From assembly GCF_040654195.1 (NCBI RefSeq), contig NZ_JBFAHM010000002.1:186001-250000 (forward strand): a stretch of DNA of 64,000 bases, in the 5' to 3' direction. Of this stretch, positions 1 to 7,688 are shown piece after piece; the stretch's first letter is position 1; each line of letters starts with the position of its first letter. This stretch comes from Hamadaea sp013361475 (GTDB taxonomy: Bacteria > Actinomycetota > Actinomycetes > Mycobacteriales > Micromonosporaceae). The translations under genes and the position numbers were made by a program. The notes beneath the pieces are model-generated. The model ran no database searches, was not told the DNA's origin, and worked only from the letters and a program-made list of their open reading frames with translations.

Positions 1-204
1 CCCGCCGTGACGCTCACCCGGCGCGAGATCGAAGTCCTCACCCTCGTCGCGGACGGACTGTCCAACCAGGCCATCGCCGGTCGCCTGCACCTCACCGAAG
101 GCACGGTTAAGTCGCACCTGGCGCGCGTCTACACCAAGCTCGGCGTCGACTCGCGTACGGCGGCCGTCGCGACGGCGGCGGACCAAGGCATCATCCGCCG
201 ATAG
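1..204 (+). CDS. LuxR/NarL-type regulator, C-terminal DNA-binding domain (5' end outside window)
   Basis: Only the last 67 codons are present; the frame is open to the window edge, so the true start lies upstream. The visible part is a complete GerE/LuxR helix-turn-helix: LTRREIEVL, then GLSNQAIAGRL, then the recognition helix TEGTVKSHLARVYTKLGV. This is the output domain of NarL/FixJ response regulators, which bind DNA as dimers. The upstream receiver or ATPase part cannot be seen, so the signal is unknown. It converges on the ars operon. Confidence 0.85.
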   Translation, partial: PAVTLTRREIEVLTLVADGLSNQAIAGRLHLTEGTVKSHLARVYTKLGVDSRTAAVATAADQGIIRR

Positions 205-257
205 GCAGTGGTGGAGGGCGATTAGGTCTCCATCCGCCGAACCCTGCCCATGCCTTA

Positions 258-273
258 CCGAAAGCGGCTTCGG
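258..273. terminator. Possible bidirectional terminator between convergent genes
   Basis: CCGAA and TTCGG flank a 6-nt loop in the gap between the LuxR-type gene and the oppositely oriented arsC. The stem is only 5 bp and has no T tract, so the call rests mostly on position. The rest of the 171-nt gap shows nothing else. Confidence 0.3.
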
Positions 274-375
274 CCTTCCGGGAGGGAGTGTGATGGACGT
301 CCTCACGTTCGTTCCATCGTCGCTCGGTAGGCGATCGCGAGGATGAGGACTCTCGACGACGGCCCTGCCCGGGAG

Positions 376-789
376 TCAGTGCTGGGGGAAGATCTCGGTG
401 ATGAGCTTCTCCACCCGGCTGCGAATGTCGTCTCGAATGACGCGGACCGCGGCGATGCCTCGACCGGCCGGGTCGTCCACTTCCCAATCCATGTGTCGCT
501 GACCAGGGAAGTAAGGGCAGACGTCACCACAGCCCATGGTGATCACCACCGAGGAGGCCTGTGAATCCTCGGGCGTCAGTATCTTCGGCTTCTGGTCGGT
601 GATGTCGATGCCCATCTCGGCCATGGCATCAATGGCCACCGGGTTGATCTGGTCGGCGGGCGCGGACCCGGCGGAGCGCACCTCGACGGCGTCGCCGGCA
701 AGAGAGCGGAGGAAACCGGCGGCCATTTGAGAGCGTCCCGCGTTGTGGACGCAGACGAATAGCACGCTCGGCTTGGTAGTGGTGCTCAT
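376..789 (-). CDS. arsC: Arsenate reductase, low-molecular-weight phosphatase fold
   Basis: A 137-residue cytoplasmic enzyme that reduces arsenate to arsenite. It has the CX5R loop (Cys13 to Arg19, VCVHNAGRSQ), a DPAG general acid near residue 106, and a redox pair Cys87/Cys91 in GCGDVCPYF. Such enzymes use thioredoxin, or mycothiol/mycoredoxin in actinobacteria; which one is used here cannot be told. The ATG at 789 is chosen because GAGGAG lies about 9 nt upstream and because the open frame farther upstream is antisense to the aquaporin gene. It is the last gene of a three-gene operon, 23 nt after the channel gene that would release its product. Confidence 0.93.
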   Translation of the reverse strand: MSTTTKPSVLFVCVHNAGRSQMAAGFLRSLAGDAVEVRSAGSAPADQINPVAIDAMAEMGIDITDQKPKILTPEDSQASSVVITMGCGDVCPYFPGQRHMDWEVDDPAGRGIAAVRVIRDDIRSRVEKLITEIFPQH

Positions 790-812
790 GCGGGTGATCT
801 CCTCACGGGGGG

Positions 813-1562
813 TCAGCTTGCGGCTGCGCGCTCGGTGGCAGGTTCGATGGCCGCGGTGTCGCCGCTGACAGTCTGCCGCTGTGGATACAGCACGCCGACC
901 AGCAGCAGCCCGATCACCGCGCCGACGACTTGGAAAGCGATGAAGCCGAGGATCGAGGCGGGGCTGATTCCGGCGAAGGTGTCGGTGAAGACGCGGCCGA
1001 TGGTGACTGCGGGGTTGGCGAAGGAGGTGCTCGAGGTGAACCAGTAGGCGGCGCCGATGTAGGCGCCGACCGCGGCCGGTGCGTACTGCGTGCGGTGGGT
1101 GCGCACGAGGACGAAGATGAGCAAGATCAGCCCGCTGGTGGCCACGGTTTCGCCGATCCACAGGTGGGGTGTGGTTCGGGTGGTGGTCGACCAGGACACG
1201 GCGCGGAGGCCGAACATCAGATTCGCGAGAATGGCACCGCTGATCGCGCCCGAGACTTGTGCACCAACGTATGCGACTGCTTCGGGCAGGCTGAGATGGT
1301 TGGCGTCTCGGCGATGCAGCCACCAGTCGGCGAGGGTGACGACCGGGTTGAAGTGAGCTCCGGACACCGGCCCGAGGATGAGGATGAGCACCGCGAGGGC
1401 AAGCATGGTGGCGATCGAGTTTTGCAGCAGCTGCAGGCCGACGTCGCCTGGGGACAGGTTGACGGCCATGATGCCGGAGCCGACGACGGCGGTCACAAGC
1501 AGCAGGGTGCCGAGGTATTCGGCGATCAGCCGGCGGAACTCGAAGGGTCGGCCGATGTTCAC
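813..1562 (-). CDS. Aquaporin/aquaglyceroporin of the ars operon (AqpS-like arsenite channel)
   Basis: A 249-residue six-helix channel of the MIP family. The two pore motifs are visible as HFNPVVT (NPV instead of NPA) and FANPAVT. In Sinorhizobium meliloti an aquaglyceroporin (AqpS) replaces the arsenite pump in an ars operon; the same arrangement here, between an ArsR-ArsC fusion and arsC, supports arsenite leaving down its gradient. The start overlaps the upstream stop by 4 nt (ATGA), so translation is coupled. No arsB, acr3 or arsA gene is present in the window. Transport of arsenite rather than water or glycerol is inferred from context. Confidence 0.88.
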   Translation of the reverse strand: MNIGRPFEFRRLIAEYLGTLLLVTAVVGSGIMAVNLSPGDVGLQLLQNSIATMLALAVLILILGPVSGAHFNPVVTLADWWLHRRDANHLSLPEAVAYVGAQVSGAISGAILANLMFGLRAVSWSTTTRTTPHLWIGETVATSGLILLIFVLVRTHRTQYAPAAVGAYIGAAYWFTSSTSFANPAVTIGRVFTDTFAGISPASILGFIAFQVVGAVIGLLLVGVLYPQRQTVSGDTAAIEPATERAAAS

Positions 1563-2242
1563 GCGCGCTGCTCCTCGATCGCGGGTGCGAGCCGTTCGAT
1601 GCGGTCGGCCAAGTCGCCGAAAACGGCTTCGAACGCCTCGTCCGTGTCCACCGGCACCGGGTCAGGGATCGACCAGTGCAGCCGCGTCTGCTCGGCGGGC
1701 AGGGTTTCGTGAACGTGATCGCAGACCGCGATCAGCAGATCGCCCTTGCCGGTGACCTCGTCCAGATGATGTGTGCCGTGCGGGTCGAGCTTCAACCCGT
1801 GCCGTTTGGCGGTGCGCACGGCGCGCGGGTTCACCTTCGTGGCGGGTTCGGTGCCCGCCGAGGCGGCCGCGATCGGGCTGTATTCGCCCCACAGTGCGGC
1901 GGCTAGCTGGGAGCGGGCGGAGTTGCGGGTGCAGACGAACACAATCCGCGCAGGAGCCGCCAGGCGGCGCGGTCGATGCAATGTGGTGATCGCGACGGGC
2001 TGTAGCCGGACATAGCTGCGACGCCGGTCGTGCTCCGAACGGCGGCGGTCGATCACGCCCGCGTTGGCGAGCACGCCCAGGTGGTGGGCCACCAGATTGG
2101 TGGGCATGCCCAGGTGCGCGCCGATCTCACCTGGGGAAGCGTCGCCGACGGCAAGAATGTCGGCGATCGCCAGCCGCGCTGGGTCGCCGAGAGCGGCGTG
2201 GATTCTCGCCCGCGCCTCGATCGAAGAAAGATCAACGTTCAT
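1559..2242 (-). CDS. ArsR-ArsC fusion: ArsR-type HTH joined to arsenate reductase
   Basis: A 227-residue protein. Residues 1-90 are a winged-helix ArsR domain (ARIHAALGDPARLAIADIL, recognition helix PTNLVAHHLGVLANAG). Residues 98-227 are a low-molecular-weight phosphatase-type arsenate reductase with CX5R at Cys104-Arg110 (CTRNSARSQ) and a DP motif near 194. The ArsR half has no obvious Cys metal site, so the sensing chemistry is unclear; the reductase half may sense or act. It is the first gene of the operon fusion-aquaporin-arsC. The ATG at 2242 sits inside a palindrome and close to the predicted transcription start, so the mRNA is probably leaderless. Confidence 0.9.
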   Translation of the reverse strand: MNVDLSSIEARARIHAALGDPARLAIADILAVGDASPGEIGAHLGMPTNLVAHHLGVLANAGVIDRRRSEHDRRRSYVRLQPVAITTLHRPRRLAAPARIVFVCTRNSARSQLAAALWGEYSPIAAASAGTEPATKVNPRAVRTAKRHGLKLDPHGTHHLDEVTGKGDLLIAVCDHVHETLPAEQTRLHWSIPDPVPVDTDEAFEAVFGDLADRIERLAPAIEEQRA

Positions 2243-2279
2243 TGCCTCAAAATCTACTGAGGCAATATTCTGGTGTCAA
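2241..2279 (-). promoter_or_regulatory. Promoter and operator of the arsRC-aqp-arsC operon
   Basis: Read on the minus strand, TTGACA (2279-2274) is followed after 17 nt by TAGATT (2256-2251), a near-consensus sigma-70 type promoter. A perfect inverted repeat ATTGCCTCA (2241-2249) / TGAGGCAAT (2258-2266) covers the -10 box and the start codon at 2242. The expected transcription start falls on or next to the ATG. A repressor on this palindrome would block both polymerase and initiation; the fusion protein's own ArsR domain is the obvious candidate. Confidence 0.8.
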
Positions 2280-2420
2280 CCTGACCCCCGGCCGTCGTCC
2301 ACGTTGCAGCGCGCGAGTGGCACGACGCAGCTTCGGAGTCGGCAGACGGCCTCCGGCCTGCCGTAGCACCGATGGAGGCGATTATCCGCAGGCAGCTGTT
2401 GCGCCGCATCCCGTGTGGCG

Positions 2421-2789
2421 TCAGGCGATGGGGGTCGCGACATCGAGTAGCGCGGACAGCGCACCGAGCTTGGCGCGGTCAGCGCGGTAGTAGACCCAGG
2501 TGCCGCGACGCTCGGAGGAGACCAGGCCGGCTTCACGCAGGGTCTTCAAGTGGTGGGAGATGGTCGGCCCGGACAGGTCGAACGCCGGGGTGAGGTCGCA
2601 GACGCAGGCCTCGCCGCCGTCGGCGGAGGCGATCATCGACATCAGCTGCAGCCGGACCGGGTCGCCGAGGGCTTTGAACGCCGGCGCCAGTTCGGCAGCC
2701 GCGTTGGCGTCGACTGCCTGTGCGGCCAGGGGTGCGCAGCAGGTGCCGTCGGCGTCGATCTCGATGAGCGGAAGCAGCTGTTTCGACAT
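2421..2789 (-). CDS. arsR: ArsR-family arsenite-responsive repressor
   Basis: A 122-residue winged-helix repressor with the classical alpha-3 metal motif ACVCDL (Cys62, Cys64) and an extra CC pair at 17-18 (GTCCAPL), which could supply the third thiolate. Recognition helix: SGPTISHHLKTLREAGLV. Members of this family leave DNA on binding As(III) or Sb(III). It is upstream of, and on the same strand as, the ArsR-ArsC operon but has its own promoter, with 178 nt between the genes; that gap shows only the downstream promoter. Its operator at 2799-2813 recurs almost unchanged at 9802-9816. Confidence 0.92.
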   Translation of the reverse strand: MSKQLLPLIEIDADGTCCAPLAAQAVDANAAAELAPAFKALGDPVRLQLMSMIASADGGEACVCDLTPAFDLSGPTISHHLKTLREAGLVSSERRGTWVYYRADRAKLGALSALLDVATPIA

Positions 2790-2797
2790 GCCTCTAG

Positions 2798-2817
2798 TTT
2801 GACAGATGTCGAACGTA
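2798..2817 (-). promoter_or_regulatory. ArsR operator and -10 region of arsR
   Basis: TTTGACA-ga-TGTCGAA (2798-2813) is an imperfect inverted repeat 8 nt in front of the arsR start. On the minus strand TACGTT (2817-2812) is a fair -10 box, placing the operator over the transcription start. The core TTGACAGATGTCGAA matches 14 of 15 bases of a site before the Cys-rich operon at 9802-9816. Confidence 0.7.
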
Positions 2818-2851
2818 GGTGCCAGAGGTGGTGGCGGCGGCCACAGGCAGG

Positions 2852-2866
2852 CGTAGCATTGCTACG
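2852..2866 (+). promoter_or_regulatory. Candidate PadR operator before padR
   Basis: CGTAGC-att-GCTACG is a perfect inverted repeat ending one base before the padR ATG at 2868. Its core TAGCnnnGCTA is shared with the tandem boxes at 4375-4400. Overlap with the start implies autorepression. Confidence 0.6.
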
Positions 2867-2867
2867 T

Positions 2868-3209
2868 ATGAGGGCGGAAGCGCTGAAAGGCCATCTCGAC
2901 GGGCTGCTGCTCGCCGTCCTCGAAGCCGGACCGGCGCACGGTTATGTGGTGATCGAGCGGTTGCGCACGGCCAGCCAAGGTGCTTTCGACCTGCCGACCG
3001 GCACCGTCTATCCGGCGTTGCACCGTTTGGAAGGCCTCGGTCTGATCGCCAGCACGTGGTCTGACGGAGATGGCCGTAGGCGCCGTACCTATGAGCTGAC
3101 CACCTCAGGCCGCACGGCTTTGGCTGAGCAGCGCGTTACATGGGAGACGTTCGCCGGTGCGGTCGCCGCGGTCATGGGCGGACGGCAGTCATGGAACCCC
3201 GCCAGCTAG
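2868..3209 (+). CDS. PadR-family transcriptional regulator
   Basis: A 113-residue PadR-type winged helix: LKGHLDGLLLAVLE, AHGYVVIERL, and the wing DLPTGTVYPALHRLEGLGLI. Such small PadR proteins repress their own operon and a neighbouring membrane protein gene. It is divergent from arsR and overlaps the next gene by 19 nt, so the two are co-translated. The ligand is unknown; the setting suggests a metalloid or organoarsenical, but this is inference. Confidence 0.9.
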   Translation: MRAEALKGHLDGLLLAVLEAGPAHGYVVIERLRTASQGAFDLPTGTVYPALHRLEGLGLIASTWSDGDGRRRRTYELTTSGRTALAEQRVTWETFAGAVAAVMGGRQSWNPAS

Positions 3210-3850
3210 GGGCACCGCTTCCGGAACCGGCCCGCGCGTATCTGGCCGCGTTAGAAAGGCTGCTGCCGTTGGGCCACACGGCCCGAGCGGGTTTGCTCGA
3301 TGAGATCGCCGACGGCCTCGCCTGCGCGATCGAGACGCGCACTGCTGGCGGCGGTCCGGTCGATGAGGCCGCGCAGGCGGCGGTGGCCGAGTTCGGCGAC
3401 CCGCGGCAACTCGCCGCAGGGTTGCTGCGCCAGGTCGCGGCGATGCGCGCTCGTCGGATCGGGGCCGGCCTGGTAATCACGGGTCCGCTTGTCGGAGCCG
3501 CGTGGGTGACCGCCTACGCCGCGCCGGGCGGGATACCGGCGAGCGTGAGCGCGCTAGTGTCCGCCGTGCCGCTGTTGATCGTTGCGCTCGGGGTGGCGGT
3601 GCCGTGCGCGCTGCTGGCGTACGCGGCCGGCGACCGGCGCTTTGCCGCACTCCTCGGTCGGGCTGGTGCCCCGGCGGGCCTGGTGGCCACCGTCGCCTGT
3701 TGCTGTGCCGATCTGCTGTTGCTGACCCACGCGACTGCGGTCGGCCAGGGTGGGCTGGTCCTCGTCGCGGCGTGCGTCAGCGCGGTACGGCTCGCTCTGA
3801 CCGCGACCCTGGGTCTGCGGCTGGCGCGGGTGTCCGGGTCCGCCCGCTGA
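3191..3850 (+). CDS. Membrane protein with HAAS-like (DUF1700-type) N-terminal domain
   Basis: About 219 residues from the ATG at 3191. Residues 1-85 resemble the helical permease-prefix/HAAS domain usually paired with PadR regulators (LLPLGHTARAGLLDEIADGL, GDPRQLAAGLLRQ). The rest has about five hydrophobic segments (GAGLVITGPLVGAAWVTAYA; ALVSAVPLLIVALGVAVPCA; GLVATVACCCADLLLL). Family members act with the upstream PadR, probably as partner or target. The last 74 nt overlap the convergent gene. Biochemical role unknown. Confidence 0.75.
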   Translation: MEPRQLGAPLPEPARAYLAALERLLPLGHTARAGLLDEIADGLACAIETRTAGGGPVDEAAQAAVAEFGDPRQLAAGLLRQVAAMRARRIGAGLVITGPLVGAAWVTAYAAPGGIPASVSALVSAVPLLIVALGVAVPCALLAYAAGDRRFAALLGRAGAPAGLVATVACCCADLLLLTHATAVGQGGLVLVAACVSAVRLALTATLGLRLARVSGSAR

Positions 3851-4349
3851 GGCCACGCCGATACCGGCGCAGCGCCCACCAGATCAGCGGGACACCGATC
3901 GCAGACGGCAGGACCCAGAACATCCAGTGGGGCAACAGTCGCCACGCCGGCAACTGCGGCCCATTGTCCACATAGAAACCGGTGAGCAGCGCGATGTAGG
4001 AGCCGCCCATGCCGATCGCGTGCCACCGATACCAGCCTTGGCTGCGACGGCGGCGCATCCACCAGCCGAACAGGCCCAGCCCGAACGCCACCACGGCGAT
4101 CGCGAACAAGTGCCGGTCCTGCTGCCAGCGGATCGCTGCCATCACCGACGCGGTCGCGAAAACCGCGCCCAATCCCCACAGGTAGACGCGGCCCGCGAGG
4201 GGATGACGACCCGGGCGCTTGCGGGCGGTCGCGGCGACGAACCCGGCGACCACACAGGTCATGCCCGCCAACACGTGCACGGCCAGCGCCGCGAGGAACA
4301 CCGGCCCAGCGTCCGGAACGGTCAACCCGAACACATCGGTGGTCAGCAT
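3777..4349 (-). CDS. DUF2306-like polytopic membrane protein
   Basis: About 190 residues with six hydrophobic segments and a conserved-looking HPLAGRVYLWGLGAVFATA loop-helix, matching my memory of DUF2306 membrane proteins. The ATG at 4349 lies 9 nt after GGGAGGGGG; a GTG at 4358 touches that Shine-Dalgarno sequence and is less likely. Two PadR-type boxes lie directly upstream, so it is a likely PadR target. Its 3' end overlaps the convergent HAAS gene by 74 nt. Function unknown. Confidence 0.7.
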   Translation of the reverse strand: MLTTDVFGLTVPDAGPVFLAALAVHVLAGMTCVVAGFVAATARKRPGRHPLAGRVYLWGLGAVFATASVMAAIRWQQDRHLFAIAVVAFGLGLFGWWMRRRRSQGWYRWHAIGMGGSYIALLTGFYVDNGPQLPAWRLLPHWMFWVLPSAIGVPLIWWALRRYRRGLSGRTRTPAPAADPGSRSERAVPR

Positions 4350-4374
4350 CAGCACCACCCCCTCCCACCTAATG

Positions 4375-4405
4375 TAGCGTCGCTATATATAGCGTCGCTA
4401 TATAT
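4375..4405 (-). promoter_or_regulatory. Tandem PadR-type operator, two 15-bp repeats
   Basis: AGCGTCGCTATATAT occurs twice head to tail (4376-4390 and 4391-4405), forming two palindromes TAGCGTCGCTA at 4375-4385 and 4390-4400. The core TAGCnnnGCTA equals that before padR. The AT-rich spacer can serve as a -10 region for the downstream DUF2306-like gene. The pair abuts the stop codon of the MFS gene at 4405. Confidence 0.7.
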
Positions 4406-5673
4406 CATCGGAGAGTGGCACTTCCGACCTGCGGGTCGACTCCTGGACTGGACCGACGTCTTGCGGTCCGCGCCTCCCCGGGCCGGGCCGACCACGACAG
4501 CAAGACGGCGGCGCCCAGGCAACCTGCCGCGGCGGCGGTCATCGCCCAGCGGACCGACAGCAGCGCGGCGGTCAAGGGTGCTGCGGCCTTGGCGAGTGTT
4601 ATGGGCAGGACAAGGGCGGAGGAGATGGTGGCGTAGCGGGCGGTGCCGTACCGAGCGGCGACGATCGCCGGGCGGGCGATCGTCGCCACGCCGAAGCCGA
4701 GCCCGAACGCGGTCACACAGGCTCCGGCGGCGGCCAGGTTCCGGCCGAGGTAAGGCAGTGCCGCGACTCCGACAGCTTGGACGCCGAACAGGATCGCGGT
4801 GACCGAAGCCATGCCGTGCCGTCGGGCAACGGCCGTGGTGGTCAGGCGGCCGGTCACCGACAGCACGCCGAGCAGCCCGGCGACGGTGGCGGCGGTCTTG
4901 GCGGTGTGGCCGAGGTGCTGCAGGCTGGTCACCAGCAGCACCCCTACCGACGACACAGCGGCCGCGTGCAGGACGAATGCCCCGCCGAGCAGCCAGAATC
5001 CGCGATCGCGCAACGCGTCGGCGGGCCGCGTGCCGGGCTGGCTGCTTGTGTGCTCGCGGTGGACTCTGCGGCTGGGAACGGCGATCAGGTGACCGGGGAT
5101 CGCGGTGGCCGCCAGAAGCCCTGCCAGTGTCAGCAGGGTGGTGCGCCAGCCCCATTCGGTGGCCAGCCAGCCGGTCAGGGGTAGGAAGATGCTGCTGGCG
5201 AACCCGGCCACGATCGTCACCTGCAGCATCGCGCTCGCGCGGCGTTCGGGGCCGCTGGTGGCGATCAGCACCGCGAACGCCGCTTCGTAGAGGCTCATCG
5301 CGCTGGCCGCGCCGATGAACACGAACACGAAATACAGCTGGACGAGGCTGTGTACCTGTGACCAGGCAACGACGGCGGCCACACCGAGCAGCGACCCGGT
5401 GGCCATGAGCGCCCGGCCTCCGTGGCGGTCCAGCCACCGGCCGACGGGGATCGCGGCGGCAGACCCGGCCAGGACCGAGATCGTGATCGCGGCGGTCACC
5501 CGGGCGGTGCTGGTATGCAGGTCGTGGGCGATCGGGGAGATCAGGACCGAGAACGTGTAATACAAGATCCCGTAGCCGACGGTCTGGGTGACGGCCAGGA
5601 TCGCGACCAGCGTCGTCAGACGGGTCCGGCCACCACCCGGGCGGGTGATGGCCGGAGTAGACCTGGAGGTCAT
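4405..5673 (-). CDS. Major facilitator superfamily exporter of the arsenic island
   Basis: A 422-residue MFS protein with 12 hydrophobic segments and the loop 2-3 signature GRWLDRHGGRAL. Its ATG shares one base with the stop of the oxidoreductase gene upstream (TGATG), so both are made together. MFS proteins in ars clusters export arsenicals (ArsJ, ArsK and others). Here the neighbours, an FAD oxidoreductase and an ArsN-type acetyltransferase, point to an organoarsenical or a modified product, which is inference. No ArsJ partner dehydrogenase is nearby. Confidence 0.85.
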   Translation of the reverse strand: MTSRSTPAITRPGGGRTRLTTLVAILAVTQTVGYGILYYTFSVLISPIAHDLHTSTARVTAAITISVLAGSAAAIPVGRWLDRHGGRALMATGSLLGVAAVVAWSQVHSLVQLYFVFVFIGAASAMSLYEAAFAVLIATSGPERRASAMLQVTIVAGFASSIFLPLTGWLATEWGWRTTLLTLAGLLAATAIPGHLIAVPSRRVHREHTSSQPGTRPADALRDRGFWLLGGAFVLHAAAVSSVGVLLVTSLQHLGHTAKTAATVAGLLGVLSVTGRLTTTAVARRHGMASVTAILFGVQAVGVAALPYLGRNLAAAGACVTAFGLGFGVATIARPAIVAARYGTARYATISSALVLPITLAKAAAPLTAALLSVRWAMTAAAAGCLGAAVLLSWSARPGEARTARRRSSPGVDPQVGSATLR

Positions 5674-7067
5674 CAGCCGCAGCAGGATCCGCCGGAGGCC
5701 TTCGCGCCGACCTCGACCAGGGGCAGCGACAGCAACCCACCGCTGACCCCGGTGGCCAGTCCCCGCTTCACCTCGATCGTGGTCTCGGCGGGCGCGCTGC
5801 CGCAGCAGCTCGCCGCGTCATCCGCGTCGAGGGCGTTGCTCGAGCTGCACACGCCGGTCTCGGGCAGCTCCAGGTGCACGTCCCGGGCGGCGGCCCAGTC
5901 GCCGGCCAAAGCCGCGACGACCGAACGGGCCTGCTCGTAGCCGGTCGCGAGCAGGAACGTCGGCGCCCGGCCGTAAGCCTTCGCGCCGACCACATAGAAC
6001 CCAGGTTCGGGGTGGGCCAGCTCGTCGACGCCGTGCGGGGGCACGGTGCCGCAGGAGTGCTGGTTCGGGTCGATCAGCGGCGCCAGCGCACGGGTGGAGC
6101 CCAGGATCGGGTCCAGATCCAGACGCAGCTCCGACGCCGGGGCGTAGTCAGGTCGCGCGCCGGTCGAATTCACGATCACAGCCGCGTCGAGCTTGCGGCC
6201 GTCCGCTGAGACCAAGCCCTGCTCGCTGACCTCCTGCACGAGGAAACCGGTGTGCACCTGCACCTTGCCCGCGTCGACCAGAGCCTTGATCCGGGTACCG
6301 ATCGCACCCCGGGCCGGCAGCGCGTCGGCGTCGCCACCGCCGTACGCCCGCGACGGGTTCGGTGCCCGCAACACCCAGTGCAGAACCGTGTCGGGCTCGG
6401 CGTCGGCGAGCTGCGCCAGGGCGAGCAGGGTGCCCGTTGCCGAGTGGCCCGCGCCGACCACCGCGACGCCCTTACCGGCGAACTGGTCGCGCAGGCGGCC
6501 GAGCACGTCGGGCATACCGTTGTGGACGCGGCCCGCCGCGAGGGCGTCGGTCTCACCGTGGGCCGGGATGCCGTTGCCACCCAGCGGATTCGCGGTACGC
6601 CACGTACCCGACGCGTCAATCACAGCGCTCGCCAGCAGCTCGCTGCCGTCCGACAGGCGGATCAGGAACGGGGCGGAGTCGCGCCCGACGGTACGCACCT
6701 TGTCGAAGCCCTGCCGGGCGATCGCGGTCACCGCAACACCGAGGCGCAACTTCGGCGCGATGGCCGGGTGGGCAGCCAGCGGCGCGAGATAACCGTCGAT
6801 CAGCTCACCACCAGTGGGCAGCTGCTCCGGGTCCGGCGCATTCCAGCCAGTAGCTTCCAGCAGCGCTCGCGCGGCCGGGTCGGTGTCGAATCGCCACGGC
6901 GAGAACAGCCGCACATGCGCCCACTCGCGGATCGACGCGGCAACCTGCGTTCCGGCTTCGAGGACGACGAAGTCCAGGCCGCGGGTCGCCAGCTGGGCGG
7001 CGGCCGCCAGGCCGACCGGCCCGGAGCCGATCACCGCGACGGGAAGCCGCTCGGTGCTGGTGCTCAT
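5673..7067 (-). CDS. FAD/NAD(P)-dependent oxidoreductase with Cys-Cys-Gly tail (ArsO-like)
   Basis: A 464-residue flavoprotein. The N-terminal FAD site is VIGSGPVGLAAAAQ, a second dinucleotide site is VAVVGAGHSATGTLL (about 200-215), and the late FAD motif includes YVVGAKAYGRAPTFLLATGYEQ. The fold resembles flavin monooxygenases such as ArsO, found in actinobacterial ars clusters. The C-terminal 60 residues are unusual: ASCCGSAP and a terminal GGSCCG, plus VCSSS. The same CCG ending closes the small protein at 9310-9543. It heads a two-gene operon with the MFS exporter, preceded by GGAGGAGAA. Substrate unproven. Confidence 0.82.
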   Translation of the reverse strand: MSTSTERLPVAVIGSGPVGLAAAAQLATRGLDFVVLEAGTQVAASIREWAHVRLFSPWRFDTDPAARALLEATGWNAPDPEQLPTGGELIDGYLAPLAAHPAIAPKLRLGVAVTAIARQGFDKVRTVGRDSAPFLIRLSDGSELLASAVIDASGTWRTANPLGGNGIPAHGETDALAAGRVHNGMPDVLGRLRDQFAGKGVAVVGAGHSATGTLLALAQLADAEPDTVLHWVLRAPNPSRAYGGGDADALPARGAIGTRIKALVDAGKVQVHTGFLVQEVSEQGLVSADGRKLDAAVIVNSTGARPDYAPASELRLDLDPILGSTRALAPLIDPNQHSCGTVPPHGVDELAHPEPGFYVVGAKAYGRAPTFLLATGYEQARSVVAALAGDWAAARDVHLELPETGVCSSSNALDADDAASCCGSAPAETTIEVKRGLATGVSGGLLSLPLVEVGAKASGGSCCG

Positions 7068-7135
7068 GACGTTCTCCTCCCCGGCACCTGGCCGAGTCTG
7101 TTTCGAGGTTTCTCAAACCAACTCTGTTTAGACTG

Positions 7136-7158
7136 ACGCCTAGTTAGGCGTTTGTCAA
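7136..7158 (-). promoter_or_regulatory. Promoter and operator of the oxidoreductase-MFS operon
   Basis: On the minus strand TTGACA (7158-7153) is directly followed by the inverted repeat ACGCCTA-ac-TAGGCGT (7151-7136), which fills the spacer to a weak -10 region. An operator between -35 and -10 implies repression, presumably by one of the local ArsR proteins. A short GGTTT-CTC-AAACC hairpin (7107-7119) lies in the leader. Confidence 0.65.
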
Positions 7159-7178
7159 ATCAGCTCAGAGGTTGCCGG

Positions 7179-7688
7179 TCACTCGGCTCCGATGACCAGG
7201 CTGCGGCGCTCGATCATCAGCACGTCACGCCAGCCGTCGAGCGGGTGGCGACCGACCTTTTCCCTGGTGCCGACGACCCGGAAGCCCGCCTTCGCGTGGA
7301 GGCGGACGCTGGCGGTGTTGTGCGGGAAGATGCCGGACTGGATCGTCCAGATCCCGGCAGCGTCGGTCGACGCGCATAACGCTGCGAGGAGTGCTGAGCC
7401 GACGCCTTGTCCGTGCGCGGCCGGGTCGACATAGACGGAGTGCTCGACGACGCCCGCATAGACAGGTCGAGCAGACACCGCAGATACAGCAACCCAGCCG
7501 ACCACTTGCCCGTCGACCTCCGCGACGAGGCGATGGTCCGGCAGCTTCCCGGCGTCGAACGCCTCCCAGGTCGGGGCGACGGTTTCGAAGCTGGCCAGCC
7601 CACCGTCGAGCCCAGCCTGGTAGATGGCGAGCACGGCCTCCGCGTCGGCCGGCGTCATCGCCCGGACGAGCAGGTCCTTCGCCGTCAT
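7179..7688 (-). CDS. GNAT acetyltransferase, phosphinothricin/arsinothricin (ArsN) type
   Basis: A 169-residue GNAT enzyme close to phosphinothricin N-acetyltransferases: EVDGQVVGWVAV, then VYVDPAAHGQGVGSALL (acetyl-CoA loop, Q/GxGxG type), then NTASVRLHAKAGFRVVGT and GRHPLDGWRDVLMIER. In ars clusters such enzymes (ArsN1) acetylate arsinothricin, the arsenic mimic of glutamate, and give resistance. The start overlaps the stop of the upstream arsR (ATGA at 7685-7688). Activity on phosphinothricin or methionine sulfoximine is an alternative. Confidence 0.85.
   Translation of the reverse strand: MTAKDLLVRAMTPADAEAVLAIYQAGLDGGLASFETVAPTWEAFDAGKLPDHRLVAEVDGQVVGWVAVSAVSARPVYAGVVEHSVYVDPAAHGQGVGSALLAALCASTDAAGIWTIQSGIFPHNTASVRLHAKAGFRVVGTREKVGRHPLDGWRDVLMIERRSLVIGAE

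Noticed and set aside
4349..5740. Minus-strand frame of about 460 codons over the MFS gene
   Set aside because: Arg/Pro/His-rich translation; the neighbouring frame gives a clean 12-helix transporter.
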